Assembly (NCBI GenBank): GCA_963556495.2
Contig: OY747712.1
Coordinates: 4,162,134-4,226,133 of the forward strand
Length of the DNA stretch: 64,000 nucleotides
Reading direction: 5' to 3'
Source of the DNA: Valencia hispanica
Lineage: Eukaryota; Chordata; Actinopteri; Cyprinodontiformes; Valenciidae
Shown here: one piece after another, positions 47,401-59,110 of the stretch
Numbering within the stretch: position 1 is the first letter of the stretch
Layout: each line of letters starts with the position of its first letter
Made by a program: the position numbers and the translations under genes
The notes under the pieces: model-generated
Databases searched by the model: none
Told to the model about the DNA's origin: nothing
What the model saw: the letters and a program-made list of their open reading frames with translations, nothing else

Positions 47401-50400
47401 CAGCCGATGCTTCACACTTATCCATTTATCCTGGTGGGAAAACGACGTCAAACAACTTCAAGAGTTTTGGTTTTATTTCACTTTGTTGTGAGCATGTTGT
47501 CTGATGTCGGCAGCAAAACGTGGCGATAATAACTCAAATCAAAGAGGATTTGGAGCAAAGCAAGAATGAATCTTGTTGCAGATTCTGTGTTTTCTCATTG
47601 AGGATCATTTATCTCTCAGGAAACACAAGGAAGGAAAACCAGAAGATTTCCTTTTCACCTTCTTCTTCTTCTTCTGCAAAATGGTCTGTCTCTCTGTGGA
47701 ACGCTGTGGTTAAATATTAACATGAATATGAGTGCATACATGTGAAGAAGGTCCAGGTGGCTGGCATTCATGGAAGCCTTCAGATTGTGTTAGCGAAGTT
47801 ATGTGAGTGATTGTTATGAAAAAACCGAACTGAATGACTGAACTGAACTTCACCTGAAACATGATTCACTTTCTAACGCTGCTTCTGCGTCTTGGTTCAA
47901 TTTTGGTTCAGGATTTCGTCTCGTCTTCAGTTCTGTTTTTTTTTTACTGGGTTTTAAGAAAGATTCAGGTAGACCTGAACGTTTTGAACCGACAGATCAG
48001 ACCCAAACTGACACTTCGTCCACAGCTGTTCAGAACGTTGTGGTTTCTACCAGAGAAGACCCCGCTGTTGTGATAAAGTTCAGAAAAAACAAACTGACCC
48101 TCCGATGACGAGCTTCACCATGACTTTATAGGAAACCATGATCCCCATAACCTCCTTCAGGACTCCTTCCTTCACGCTGGGAGAAAACACACAGAGATGT
48201 TAGATGCTGCAGGTTTTGTGGGACGGGGATGCGGAAAGCATCGGCTCACATGCTCGACGATGCCAGGTTGGTGTCTTCGTGCTTCAGTTTGCCGTCCAGA
48301 GCGATGCCCCTCCTCTCCCTGTTGTTGGCCAGCAGCGGCAGCAGCTTGTAGACTTTCTGCAGCGTCGCTCCGGCAGACACGGAATCCCTGAACATGGAGA
48401 CGAACCAGAATGAATCCACAACCAGGAGGTCCAACCAGGTTTCATACGGAAACAATGAAAACACTTTCTGCTCTTCCAAATCACTTTATTTAGAAAGACA
48501 CAATATACATGTAAAAAGATGAATTGATTCAAAGTCAGTTTGTGTAAATAAAGACCATTCATGTACACATTTGATTTCTCTTAATCTGTTGTAATGAAAT
48601 CAGTCAAAAAGGTTTTCTATTGGTTCATCAGCTGTTTTAGATTTTTTTAAGGAACATTTCTCTGTTAAAAAAAAGCCTCCGGATATTTAATCTCCAATGC
48701 AAAAACTAAAATAAAAATGGAAATAGAAATAGATATTTTTAAGGCTTTTGACCAGAGAACTTCTCTTAGAACATTTAAACATAAACCATAAAATAAGTGA
48801 CCCCGTCTGACCTTCAGCGTTTTAATGCTTCATATTAAAATAGCAGAATTTAGGAGGACAGCAGGGTCAAAAGGAGTGTTGGATCAGCTCTAAAAGTTGC
48901 AGGACTGGAGTGTCACACTCCCGGTGCAGAGATGGATGGGTGGATGGAAAGAAGAAAACAAATATAAATACTAGATGCAGCGCTGCAGTTCCTGACTGCA
49001 CCACTAGACGGAAGACTTTGCTTTCTTGAGGCACAAATCAAACTTTGGCAGCAACATGATGAATCTGCATGAATCTGCAGTTCTCTGACTTCATTCTGAC
49101 CAACCAGAGAAAAACATCTGATGACTATTTATTAATTTCCTGCTGCATTTGTAGGGTAATGAGTTAAAGTATCTTTCCAGAAATCTTTTGAGACCACATC
49201 TTCTAATTGTTGCGGTCTACAGAGGGAACATAACCCAAACCTAGGGGAACCATAGGCATGCAGACTGTTATCGGGTGGTTATGCAAAGGTTCAAGGTTTT
49301 ATTCCACTGTGAGACATTCCTGAAGCTGCACGGATGGTTTTGGCTTTTTTACACCAGTAAATATGAAGCAGAAGCATGAATCATAAATATTTTACCAGCC
49401 AAAGTGAAAACATCTAAAAAAAACAATAGGATAAATCATTTGAAGGTTTGAAGTGCCTCTTATTGCGCATATATTCATGGCTTCCCTGTTAACAAACTGA
49501 GACCAGCTGTTTAAATCATGTTATTTACTATTGAAACTACAGTTCAAGGGGATGTAAAGGTCATTAAATCAGATTAGTTACACTATAACTACAGAGAAAC
49601 ATATAAATGCTAAAATGCTGATTAACAATGAGTTAACAGGTAATTAACAGTTCGCAAGCAACACATCAGAGACCCACCAATAATTAAGCTTAAGAGTCGT
49701 AGTGATTTTTTTTTTTTACAATTAATTAAGAGACATCTTGATGTACTTCAGTTCATCTTGCTTCAGATTTAAATGCCTTTAACTCCTTTAATACCAGCTG
49801 ATTGATTTATTAGTTTTAGTTGGTTTATTTAGGATCAGAAACAGAGCTGGTTGTTTGAATGCTGAACTGCTCATTAAAACATCAGATACTGAGCAATTCA
49901 CCCAGAAGAAGCACATTATGGGATGTCAAGTCTTAACCAGCCATGAAGAACTTGTGGGGATCACCGTTTAGAAGCCCTCCTCAGGTTGATCTCCACAGGT
50001 AAAATCCTGAGGGGGACGTCCACTCCGGTCCAGAAGTAAGCAGAACCTCTGGACCTGAAGGTGTGTTCGTGTCGGCGTCAGAGAACAACAGCTTGTTTCC
50101 GTACAGGTCCAGGTCCACCCGGACCGTCCGCAGGTCCTTCACGGTGAGCAGAGAAGAAGAAGCCCGGGAGATGGCCTTGTGTTGCTCGTCATACAGCTGG
50201 ATGGTCCACAAACCCGCCCAGAAGTTTTCTTCCCTCTGAACGGACTCCTCCAAGACACCCAGCACCCAGCTGGTGTTGTTTTCCACCTTCACCTCCCAGC
50301 TGTGACTTCCCGAGCTGTATCCCTCCCATCCCAGCACGGAGCAGAAATCCTTGATCCCCTCCGGGTTGTCAGGAAGCCGCCGTCTGCTCCTGCAGCTCAC

Positions 50401-53400
50401 GGTGGTCAGACCCTCAGACAGGAGCAGTTCTGAGTTTGGGTCCAGAATGACCGGAGTGAGGGAGACCATGTCCTTCATTTTCCCCCAGATGCAAAGTCCC
50501 AGGTTGTCCAGATGTTTGGCCACATCTATCTGAGCTCCTGTGTTCATCTTTGGGTCATCCAGCAGGGGGCAGCCCTGCACTCTTTCCATTGTGCTCTTGA
50601 AGTTTCGCAGGAGTGAAACATCTGAAGCTCTCAGCTGATTCTCCGTGGCTCTGATGGCGTCTAGAAGGTCCGACATCTCTCTTCTCAGCGCTTCTATCTC
50701 CTCCTTCACCATCGGACTCTTCTGGCTCTCCTTGCTCCTCAGAGCAGCCATCCTGACCTCCTGTTCCTCCTCCAAAAACTGGTGGAGCTCCTGAAACCGC
50801 TGTTTGATCTGCGTCTCCGTGTGCCGGGTCTGGACCTTTATGTGCTCGGCGGCGAGGTAATTCTGGCTTTTAACTTGACTGAAAACCTTCATCTTCTCCT
50901 TCAGGACCTGCAGCGTTTCTCGACCTTCTTCCTGTGCAGTCCAGCGGCTTCGTCGACGGGTCTGAACCTGTGGCTGCTGTGCTTCTCAGAGTCTCTGCAG
51001 ACGACACACGCCGGTTCCTGATGGTCCAAACAGAACAGTTTGAGCTTCTCACCGAGCAGGCTGCACACATCCTCCCGGCTCTTCGGGATTTTCACCACTG
51101 AGAAGTTCTCACAGAGGTTGCAGAGCACCTCCTTCTCTCTTGAGATCTCTTTGCACAGAGGACACTGCTGGACCTTCTTCTCCCTCCATCAGTCCTGCAG
51201 GCACGCTTTGCAGAAGCTGTGGCTGCATGGCAGGATGACGGGATCTCTGAAGACAGTGGAGATCTTTCTGTACTTGGCTCGCCATTCCGTCTCCGAGTCA
51301 AGCTGAGAAAAGTGCAGCTAAGATAGAAAATATAGAAGCTGAAACCGCCTTAACCTTCAGGTTTCTCCTCTCGATCTGAAATGGTCCGACTGTGGAAGCG
51401 TTGAGTCTTGCAGTGTCTCTCTCTGGTTCGTGTTTCAGTCACAACAGAGGCGGAGACTTCTTCAGTTAAACTGGTCGAGCTTCATTTCAGTCTAATAACA
51501 GCATTTAAACTCAGGGCCCATGTTATCTGACGTTTCACAGCCGGAACGCCAACAGTCTACACCTCAACGGCCTCAACGGACACAGCTTCCAGTGATCACC
51601 TGAAGAGCAGACTAATCATTTTTTTATTACTTTGTTTTCAATATTTAACCTATAAAACATTTTCAGAAAGTTCTTTGGATCACCTCCAATTTATTTCCCA
51701 ACATCTTTTTTATTCATCCTCATCTAAAATTGAAATGTACAAAATGATGTGAGAAAGAAAAATAGACAAAAAGATTATATGGAGTTTCAGCTCTCCAGGA
51801 AACATTTTGCAGAACCACATCTAGTGACAGTTATGTTTATCCCTGCATGATGAATCACATCCTCTGCTGCAGTCTTAACTTTTATTCTATCATCTGCCAT
51901 TATTGACAGAGAACAGGAGGTTAAATCCTCCATAGCAGCAGAACCATTTCCACTCTGGTAGCAGTGCACAAGCATAACCAGGTATAAACCTGTCGATATT
52001 AAAACCTTATAAAATAACTGTGTGAGTCAAGAACACGATGCTGCTTTTGTTACCGTCCCGACTGTTCGCTGTGGTGCGGCGAAGAGGAAACTCCTCAAGC
52101 TTTTGCCCAACAACAGTTCTTGCTGTACCATTTGCTAAATGAAAGCTGAGGAGTTGGGACACACCGTAGAAAAACAAGCAGAAGCAGAGCTGACAGGTTC
52201 TCATAGAGGGCTGCTGATACACGGATTTACTGCAACCGATTCGAATGTTATCAACCTTTAAATGGCCGTTATTAGCGATCATCACTCCATACAGTAGCTT
52301 CAGAATGTGCCTCCTCTACATCCTAGCAGGCTAGAAGGTACGCTTCTACCATTCTAATCGGTGATGATATGCATTTGAAATTTTTTTCAGCATCGGCCAC
52401 GTCTAAAACCGGAAGCCTCCTTTTTGTTAACTTTATTTAAAACCTGTGTTTACAATTAAGCTAACGATGGATATTTATTTATAACCTTACCCCACCCCCA
52501 ACCCTCATCCTAAAAACTCAGGACTAGTTCCTAAACCTAGAGTCACAAGATAACGACCTACCGAGCGGGAGGAAGAGGAGGAAATATGACAACACGATCT
52601 AAATTTTCTGAAAAGTCCAATCGTGGGAGGATCAATAACCATCTTAAATGTTTTCTGTTTCTCAATGACATTTGTCGCTGTAGAGAGAAGGACTCCATAC
52701 AGTAAAACCGCCAAAACGTCTGCGTCTCTAGAAACTTCCCGCTCTTGCTCGCATGATTAAGAGGATCAAAAGCAGCCCTCCTTATTTCTTGGCAGGAAGA
52801 ATCAACAGGAAACGGTCTGTGGTTAGTTCTGTTCTAATGCAGAAACAAGCTGTGCTGTGTGTGCCGATCGTTACCCAGAATCCTCGATGTCCACACATTT
52901 GATGTAGCTGTCGTTGGAGTACAACACCACCGTGGCCACCTGGTCAACTGAGAGGAAGAGGAAACGCTCAGGTGAGTTTACGATGAGCGGCAGTGATGGC
53001 GACGTGCTCCAGCACATCACTGGACAAAGAGCCGTCAGGTGTGTTTACCGGAAAGGACGATGTTCTTGATGTTTTTGTTGGAGCTGTTTGTGACGTTGAC
53101 GTGAGCGTGGATCGTCTCACCGTGGTAATAAAGCTAAACATACATTTCAGGGAAAACAAGAAAACAAAAAACACATCCCTGGTGAGTTAATCCCACGTAG
53201 CAAACATGGAAGCAGTGAGACGATGAAGAGAAGAGAAAGCAGAGGTGGATTTCCGTGGATCCACGTGAAAACAACCCACCTCTTTGTCCAGAGTGACCTT
53301 AACATGCAGAGGTTTGTCGGACATGACGAAGTCCTTAATGGTTTCGACCGAAGGCGGCGCTCCCTGCCTGTCTGGAGCGTACTGGACCTTCCTGATCATC

Positions 53401-56400
53401 AGCTTCACCGTGCTCCTGTTGGACCAGCAGATGCAGATGTTTAACACCTCCTCACTGGCAGCTGAATTCCAGCATCAGGACAGCTGAGACTCACCGTTTG
53501 CGTACTTTAGCATCCTGGCTCTCAGCACTGAAAGCCTTGATCTCGAACTCCACGGCACATTGCTGCAAAAAAGGAGACAGCTTGGTTTTTATTTTTTTTT
53601 GACAGCACTGCATTGTACTGTGATCTTTACTGAACCATCTCTAGGTTATCAGGTGTCACCAACACAAGGGTAAGTGCAGTACATCTGTTTCAGTTATAGA
53701 GCCTGTGGTGCTGTAAATACCGGATGAAAAAAAAGGGTTTAGTGTAAAGTGCTATGATTGGTCGCTGTGACCAGAAGCCAGCAGGTATGAGAAGCTGAAA
53801 ACGGCTCAATGTGGTGAAAGTCCAATCTTAGCCGGATCTGAATGAGACACGTCGGATGCCTTTCAGCCCCTTTAGCAGCTCCAGCCTCCAGCCCAGACCG
53901 ACCCTCACCGAAGAACCAGAACCACGCACATTTCATCTCAAAGTGAGCAGATAACACCGGTTAGTGGTTAAAAATGCTGATAAAGTTTGTTATAAAATAT
54001 AAGATATCAACCCCTTGTATTAAAAAGTTCTACCCAGTAGGGATGTTGTATTGGCAAGAATCTGGTGATACGATATGTTACGATATATCGCGATACTATG
54101 AGTAAGATTATATATTGTGATTTTCAAAACTGTCCCATCATTCTAAACATTTCCAACCTGTTTCATACTTTAACACATCCAGTTTTATTACTAGATCTAG
54201 TTGATCCACTGGAACGAAGAAGGTGAAAACAGCCACAAAACTACCAGTTATACTTTTAATTTTACTACAAAAATGACTGTCATCATTAATGGTTCCATTC
54301 AAATCCTGAAAAAGAAAGTAAAAATAAAATCGATACATTGCTTTTGAATATTGACACAATATCACGACACAAAACACTGCGATTTATCGCGGGTATCGAT
54401 ATTTTCTTACATCACATACTACCCAAATATTACAGAATTGTTCATTATCATGAATAAATCTAGTTTTGCTCGGTCAGAAAACTTTCTCATAAGCAAAAAA
54501 AACAATTTATTAGAAATAATCCCACAAGCAGAGCAGCTAGGAAGTCATGAGTTCAGAGGAATTTCTGCTATTCTGTTTCGTTCTGCTGGATTTCTGAGCG
54601 AGGTGTCAAAGAAATCCAGTGAGGGAAGTTTACATGAGCCGACACCGTGTGGTGACGAGGTAGTGAATCCTGGAGATCTGGACTCACTGTTTTCCCTGCT
54701 TGTTAAAATAAATTAGTGAAGAGACACGGTTTACCTTTGACTGGAGCAAAACTAATCAAATAAGTAAATCAATAAGTTTGAGCTGACAGATGGATGGATG
54801 GATGGATGGATGGATGGATGGATGGATGGATGGATGGATGGATGGATGGATGGATGGAGGGAGGGTCAGATGGACAAAACGATTCCTCACCTTTCCAACA
54901 TCATGGGGGGCTGGTTGGAGAGCCACTGAGCAAGGCAGGTTGTCGGGAAACTGGGAAGAAAAAAGCAGATTGTTTCTCAGCTCAGCTCCACAGTAAGCCT
55001 GATTCTGATTGGCTGCTCCGTCCTTGATCACCTCGAAGAAGAACGGGTAGGCGTTGTTCCCCAGTTTGCGCAGCAGCTTGGCCTGGACCTTGGTGTGGAC
55101 CCCCTTGTCGCGGTCCTGCAGGGGCGGGTACACCTGGCGGGTGGACAGGTAGAGCTCCCTGCGGAAGGCGATTCCCATCACGTCCATGTCGTCTCTGCCG
55201 TAGCGGAAGATGCAGGACAGGGTGACGAAAACTGGAGGCCAGAGGAGACACAAGCAGGGGGTGAGGTCAAGTCCATGTAATAAAACCTTCAGTCTGTTCT
55301 GTGCCTGAGAGAAATGATTACATCACCTCTCCAGCTGTAAAGAGAAGAAAAGCTGCGGATTCATAATCATCTTCTACCAGCTCAATCCCACCAAGCCTCT
55401 TCCAAACCATCAGCGGCCCTCTGATTAATGCTCTAGTTCTAATACACATCTAATATTTTAATATTTGTTTATTGAGAATGAGATTATAACTTAATTTGAT
55501 TGGAAGATTTTAGAAAAGATCAATTAAAAGAATAAATTAAAATGTAATTTATTATTTAAATAAAATAAATTATTAAGTGTCAATAAATTAAGTAATTTAT
55601 TATTTAATTAAATTAAAATATAATTGTATTAAATTAAAATATCATTTATTATTTAAATTAAATAATATATTATTGAGTAATAATAAATTAAGTAATATAT
55701 TATTTAAATTAAATTAAAATGTAATTTATAATTTAAATTAAATAATTTATGATTAAGTATTAATACATTTAGATACATACATAATAGATTTAGATTTTAA
55801 ATTACTCTCATTCAACCAAGTAGTTTGTTTCTGAGAGGAAAAAAAAGACTCAGATTTTTTTTTTATCTCTAAAAGTAAAAAATCTTTTGCATTTTTCTGA
55901 AAAACAAAAAGAAAGAAAATCAAAAGTTATACTTACGCTTCTCAAAAAACAATAGAAAAACCTGCATTGACATCAGAGCAACCAAACCCTCCTGCTAACT
56001 GCTTTTCCATGTCTGATGATTTATCGCTGCTGATCAGCTGCTGGTCTTGAAAACCTTCTTTGCCGTCACGCTAATCTTTAGCTCCCTCCACAGATTTATT
56101 GGTTCCAGTCAGAAGAAACATTGTTGGTAAAATTAAAGGATTACCATGAACCTACAGAACCTCTGAACTTCATCAGCTCGATGCTTAATTACTGGGATTT
56201 TAATATTAGTCATTGTGACTCTGAGAACACCGTATCAACATGAGACAAGACGAGTGCAGACTGTTATCCTTATCTGACCTCGAGTTGGCGACAACAGGAG
56301 AAGGTCAGAGACAGCGAACGGCCTCAGAGACAGAGGAGTATAAGGTCAAAGGTCAACGCTTCGGGTTCCTGGAAAAAGAAGCTCTTCTGGCTGCTGAAAG

Positions 56401-58294
56401 CTAAAACCATGGCATGCCTCCAAAAGTTCTGGCCAATCAGACTTTTTCTTTATAACGCTGTGTAACGTTAAGTTAGGCTCCCCTTTGGTGGTTCCATGTA
56501 GATCTAGCTGCTGTTTATTTGATTAAATCTGCTAATCTTCACTCTTCTCCTCGCTTCATTCAAGGGTAAAGAATTCGCTCTAACAGAATCATTTTGGGCT
56601 GAACTGTTTTCCCTGCTGTGTCGTCTAATTTTCCAGCTTTAAACTGAAATCCTCGGATGGTGTTTTCACATGAATACTTCCCGCTCATGGAGAGAAGAAC
56701 CCCATCGGTGCGGTCTAACGTCGCTGCTTCGTCACCAACCTTTCCTCCCTGCCAGAGCCTCGGGATCAATGAGGACGACGCCATCTGTTGGTGAACAAAG
56801 AAAACAACAGGTCTTCACGATGAACAGTGGACTTTAGGTGACCCTGAAGAAATATGGAGGCTATTTGTTGGATCCATGCTAGGGAAATGAATTCTGAGCT
56901 TCTGGTTTGTGGTGTTCCTGATGGAGATCAGGCTTTGAGACTCACCCACTGGATCCACGGAGTCCACACGGTCCACAAAGTCTCTCTTCCCCATGAACAC
57001 CCCCACCTAAAGCAGACAGAGACGTTTTATCACTGCAGCGTCCACCGCACTTTGTTTTTACTAAAACATTTGATGTAAGAGGCAGAAATAAACAATGTTT
57101 GATTCTCTACAACTGATATTAACTCCTGCAGCAGAAAGATTGACCTCTGACCTCTCCGAGTGATTTCAGACACTGAGTTTCTGAAAACTCTCCGAGTTTC
57201 CTACAGCGAGTTTTAATAACTTTCTATAACTGTTGTGATTTTGTTTTTGTGCTCTGAGGAGATCTGATTAGATCTGACGATAGAGAAGAAGCAGCAGAAA
57301 CGATTCATGCAGTAAATGAAAGAAATACATTTTTAGAATGACTGAAAATAACAAGGCAATATTTCAAAAATAACATCCTGCTTATAATATGTTCAAAGGA
57401 AAGACGTTCTGACAGTAATGTCTTATAATCAATTCTAAAATAACTAACATTTAGAACTAGAAAAGTGCGACCCCCCCGGTTCACCCCCAAAATCTAATCA
57501 CTTGTTCCTGGTCCCACGATGAACATTTCCTGGAAATTTCATCAAAATCCGTCTATAACTTTTTGAGTTATGTTGCTACCTAGCAGACAAACAAACAAAC
57601 AAACAAACCCTGGCAAAAACATAATAATAAGGTAATAAATGCAGAAAATACAATAAATCTAGGTTTATATTGTTTTAAATGCTAAAAAAACAAACAAAAG
57701 CATTTAAATATGGGATTGTAGTTGTGAATTCATTATTTGTATGCAAACTGTTTTATTTTAACCACATCTTTTTTTTTACCAGCTGAAAGTCATGTACTGA
57801 TGAAAGCTGATGACTGAAAGGTGCTTCTGCTTGCAAGAAATCATAATCTCAGGCCACAATGTCTTCTTCTTCTTCTTCTTCTGCATATTTATGGTTATGA
57901 AAAATGAAGCTCAGATCTGCTCAGTGCTGCTGAGATTCTTTGATAAGGTTGTTGAAACAAGCTGCTGAGCTTTGCTCCCTGTCAGCAGGACGGCTTGATC
58001 AGGTCAACAGGATCAAACATCTTTTTAATTAGCATTACCAAAAAAAAGAGGAAATATTTTCAAGAAGTTAAACATTTGATATCTGGGATGAAGACACAAT
58101 GCTGCATGCTAATATCTGTGGAGGTGGTCATGGTACTGTGAGGTGAGCTACTGTTATTTCAGCTTTTATTGTCGGTCTGACAGGAAGAAAATGGATCCAG
58201 TCGCTTGTTGATGTTTCACTCACCGACTTGTCTTTGCAGGTCTTCTTAAAAATCACGTTCTTTGGACTCATGATGGTGGAGATAGACAGATGCT
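44301..58294 (-). CDS. sag: S-arrestin (rod/retinal arrestin)
   Basis: Fifteen coding exons in order: 58224-58271, 56946-57006, 56740-56784, 55032-55231, 54891-54950, 53495-53562, 53280-53415, 53049-53133, 52875-52947, 48250-48387, 48099-48176, 47336-47350, 47154-47206, 47044-47053 and 44301-44433. They join with consistent phase to 400 aa, against about 405 in mammals. S-arrestin binds light-activated phosphorylated rhodopsin and stops transducin signalling in rods. Visible landmarks: start [36 protein letters not shown], finger-loop region [27 protein letters not shown], phosphate-sensing Arg169 in [14 protein letters not shown], lariat-loop region [19 protein letters not shown], and the C-tail VFQEFKR with Arg370 as polar-core partner. 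NVIFKK and DKSV favour S-arrestin over cone arrestin. The 5'UTR continues to 58294 and an upstream exon. Introns carry a TRIM pseudogene and two MITE copies. Confidence 0.95.
44719..45121. mobile_element. MITE with ~50-bp inverted ends in sag intron (copy 1)
   Basis: Left end ttgaatgttatcatcccatt and, inverted, right end ttcgaatgttatcaaccttt each lead into aaatggccgttattagcg and tcatcactcc. About 400 bp, non-coding. An inverted second copy lies at 52240-52582. Confidence 0.85.
46205..46565 (-). mobile_element. tRNA-derived SINE, near full length
   Basis: On the minus strand the tRNA-like head includes a B-box-like ggttcgattcccggcc. The body reads 'tacatgttctccctgtgcat', 'gggttctctccgggtactcc' and 'taaattgcccttaggtatga', and the 3' tail 'gtgacggactggagatgtgt'. 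In a sag intron, co-oriented with the gene. Confidence 0.8.
47044..47053 (-). CDS. sag: sag 10-nt microexon
   Basis: Flanked by gccgacag (acceptor) and gtaact (donor), TCAAGGAGAG joins the exons at 47154 and 44433 in phase to read PEA-VKES-EVEDEM. Without it the reading frame is lost. Mammalian S-arrestin has the equivalent AKES segment. Confidence 0.88.
47336..47350 (-). CDS. sag: sag 15-nt microexon
   Basis: Flanked by cttccag and gtgagg, GATGATGGGGTCAAG joins …VKLVIGG and EVGLEVPF to read [16 protein letters not shown], parallel to the GFLGELTSSEVATEVPF region of human SAG. Confidence 0.85.
49961..51285 (-). pseudogene. TRIM35-like E3 ligase pseudogene (RING/B-box/coiled coil/PRY-SPRY)
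   Basis: Intronless copy inside a sag intron, same strand. From ATG 51285 the RING remnant reads [20 protein letters not shown], then a TGA at 51189-51191 and [19 protein letters not shown]; the first Cys pair of the RING appears deleted. The B-box is intact ([16 protein letters not shown], then [15 protein letters not shown]). A one-base frame change near 50905 separates it from the coiled coil and PRY-SPRY (50892-49981; [38 protein letters not shown]). A second frame change near 50050 shifts the SPRY end, whose expected [14 protein letters not shown] is found in another frame. Fish carry large TRIM expansions and this is a dead member. Intact proteins of this group are ubiquitin ligases. 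Confidence 0.88.
52240..52582. mobile_element. MITE in sag intron (copy 2, inverted to copy 1)
   Basis: ttcgaatgttatcaaccttt, aaatggccgttattagcg, then ggccacgtctaaaaccgga, and taaccttaccccacccccaa in reverse order and strand to 44719-45121. The far terminal repeat is missing. Confidence 0.85.
54030..54415. mobile_element. Probable short DNA transposon in a sag intron
   Basis: gatacgatatgttacgatat with atcgcgatac on the left and cgatttatcgcgggtatcga on the right are partly inverted. The tagggatg and catcaca edges resemble hAT-type MITEs of fish. No coding content. Confidence 0.4.
54787..54866. repeat. (GGAT)n microsatellite next to a sag exon
   Basis: About 17 GGAT units starting roughly 25 bp downstream, in transcript sense, of the donor of exon 54891-54950. 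Probably the tail of a lost retroelement or an expanded microsatellite. Confidence 0.9.
55480..55790. repeat. AT-rich low-complexity block
   Basis: Repeated taatttattatttaaatta motifs with very high A+T. Lies in a sag intron. Confidence 0.8.
57466..57610 (-). repeat. Dispersed repeat, copy D, with (AAAC)n tail
   Basis: The reverse complement has tagcaacataactcaaaaag, aaatgttcatcgtgggacc and gtgattagattttgggggtg, the order found at 19552 and 23706. An (AAAC)n run closes it. Confidence 0.75.
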
Positions 58295-58461
58295 CTGAGG
58301 AAACAGACACACAGAAATCAGGTTTACTTTTTAGCCAATCAGATTCAGTGGTAGTGAAGGAAGAAACCTCAAACTTAAGTCCTGAAGCTTCTTCAGCACA
58401 GAATGAGGGGAGTAGCAGAGGTCAAGCTGGTCAAACAAGCTTTGGTTGGATCAGAGCAGCT

Positions 58462-58690
58462 GCACGGTGGAGCAGTGCTTACAGTAGAACCTGGGATCTT
58501 CCTGCAGTAAGAAGAACTCCGGCTTGAATCCCAGGTGTTTCTACATGGAACTTGCATGTTCTCCCTTTGCTTGCACGGCCTCTCTCCGGGTACTCCGGCT
58601 TCCTCACACAGTCCAAAGACATGAATGTTAGATCAACTCGTCTCTCTAAAATGTCTTTCGGTAAGCGGCTGTGCATACTTCCCCTAATCA
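58462..58690 (+). mobile_element. tRNA-derived SINE fragment
   Basis: ggcttgaatcccaggtg (B-box-like), 'cttgcatgttctcccttt' and 'ctctctccgggtactccggc' match the SINE at 46205 in the opposite orientation. Cut short by the ATT run that follows. Confidence 0.7.
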
Positions 58691-58692
58691 GA

Positions 58693-58776
<84 letters not shown>

Positions 58777-58778
58777 TC
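58691..58778. repeat. (ATT)n microsatellite
   Basis: About 29 ATT units, uninterrupted. Both strands stay open over it and give Ile- or Tyr-only readings, which are artefacts. Confidence 0.95.
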
Positions 58779-58979
58779 TGTAGGGAACACTGGAAATACA
58801 TTTTATATGATTACATCCTTCTGATTTATGTATTCAGGGATCATGTTGGAGTTGACAAGGAGGAACATGGAGGAGGTTGAAAAACGAAAGGCCGAATGTT
58901 TTTCTAACCGTACGGCCGGACAGAGATTTAAAGAGGAGCGGCAAAAGCAAACGAGGACGATTAGCAGACATGTTATTGT

Positions 58980-59110
58980 CTCTGCAGCCATGATGTTGAG
59001 CGTCTCATAACAGTCATGGAACTGTCATTCAGCAACCGTCCTCAGTCAGAGGTATCTGACTGACTGCTACAGGAGATCCATCCTGCCCACAGCATCACCA
59101 TTCACTACGA
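58980..59110 (+). mobile_element. Rex1-like LINE scrap
   Basis: tgactgctacaggagatcca and ccatcctgcccacagcatca match the 3' region of the Rex1-like copies at 9950 (inverted) and 39450. Confidence 0.5.

Noticed and set aside
49981..50892. Functional B30.2 protein starting at MKVFSQVK
   Set aside because: The frame begins in the middle of a TRIM coiled coil. The RING and B-box lie just upstream in a shifted frame with a stop, so this is part of a pseudogene.
54756..55253. 165-codon frame taken as one exon
   Set aside because: It runs through an intron. The arrestin similarity stops at PFFFE (55032) and resumes at FPDNLPC (54950) with proper splice signals, and the 3' part is the GGAT repeat.
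58479..58880. Poly-Ile and poly-Tyr proteins
   Set aside because: Created by the (ATT)n microsatellite; no gene structure.
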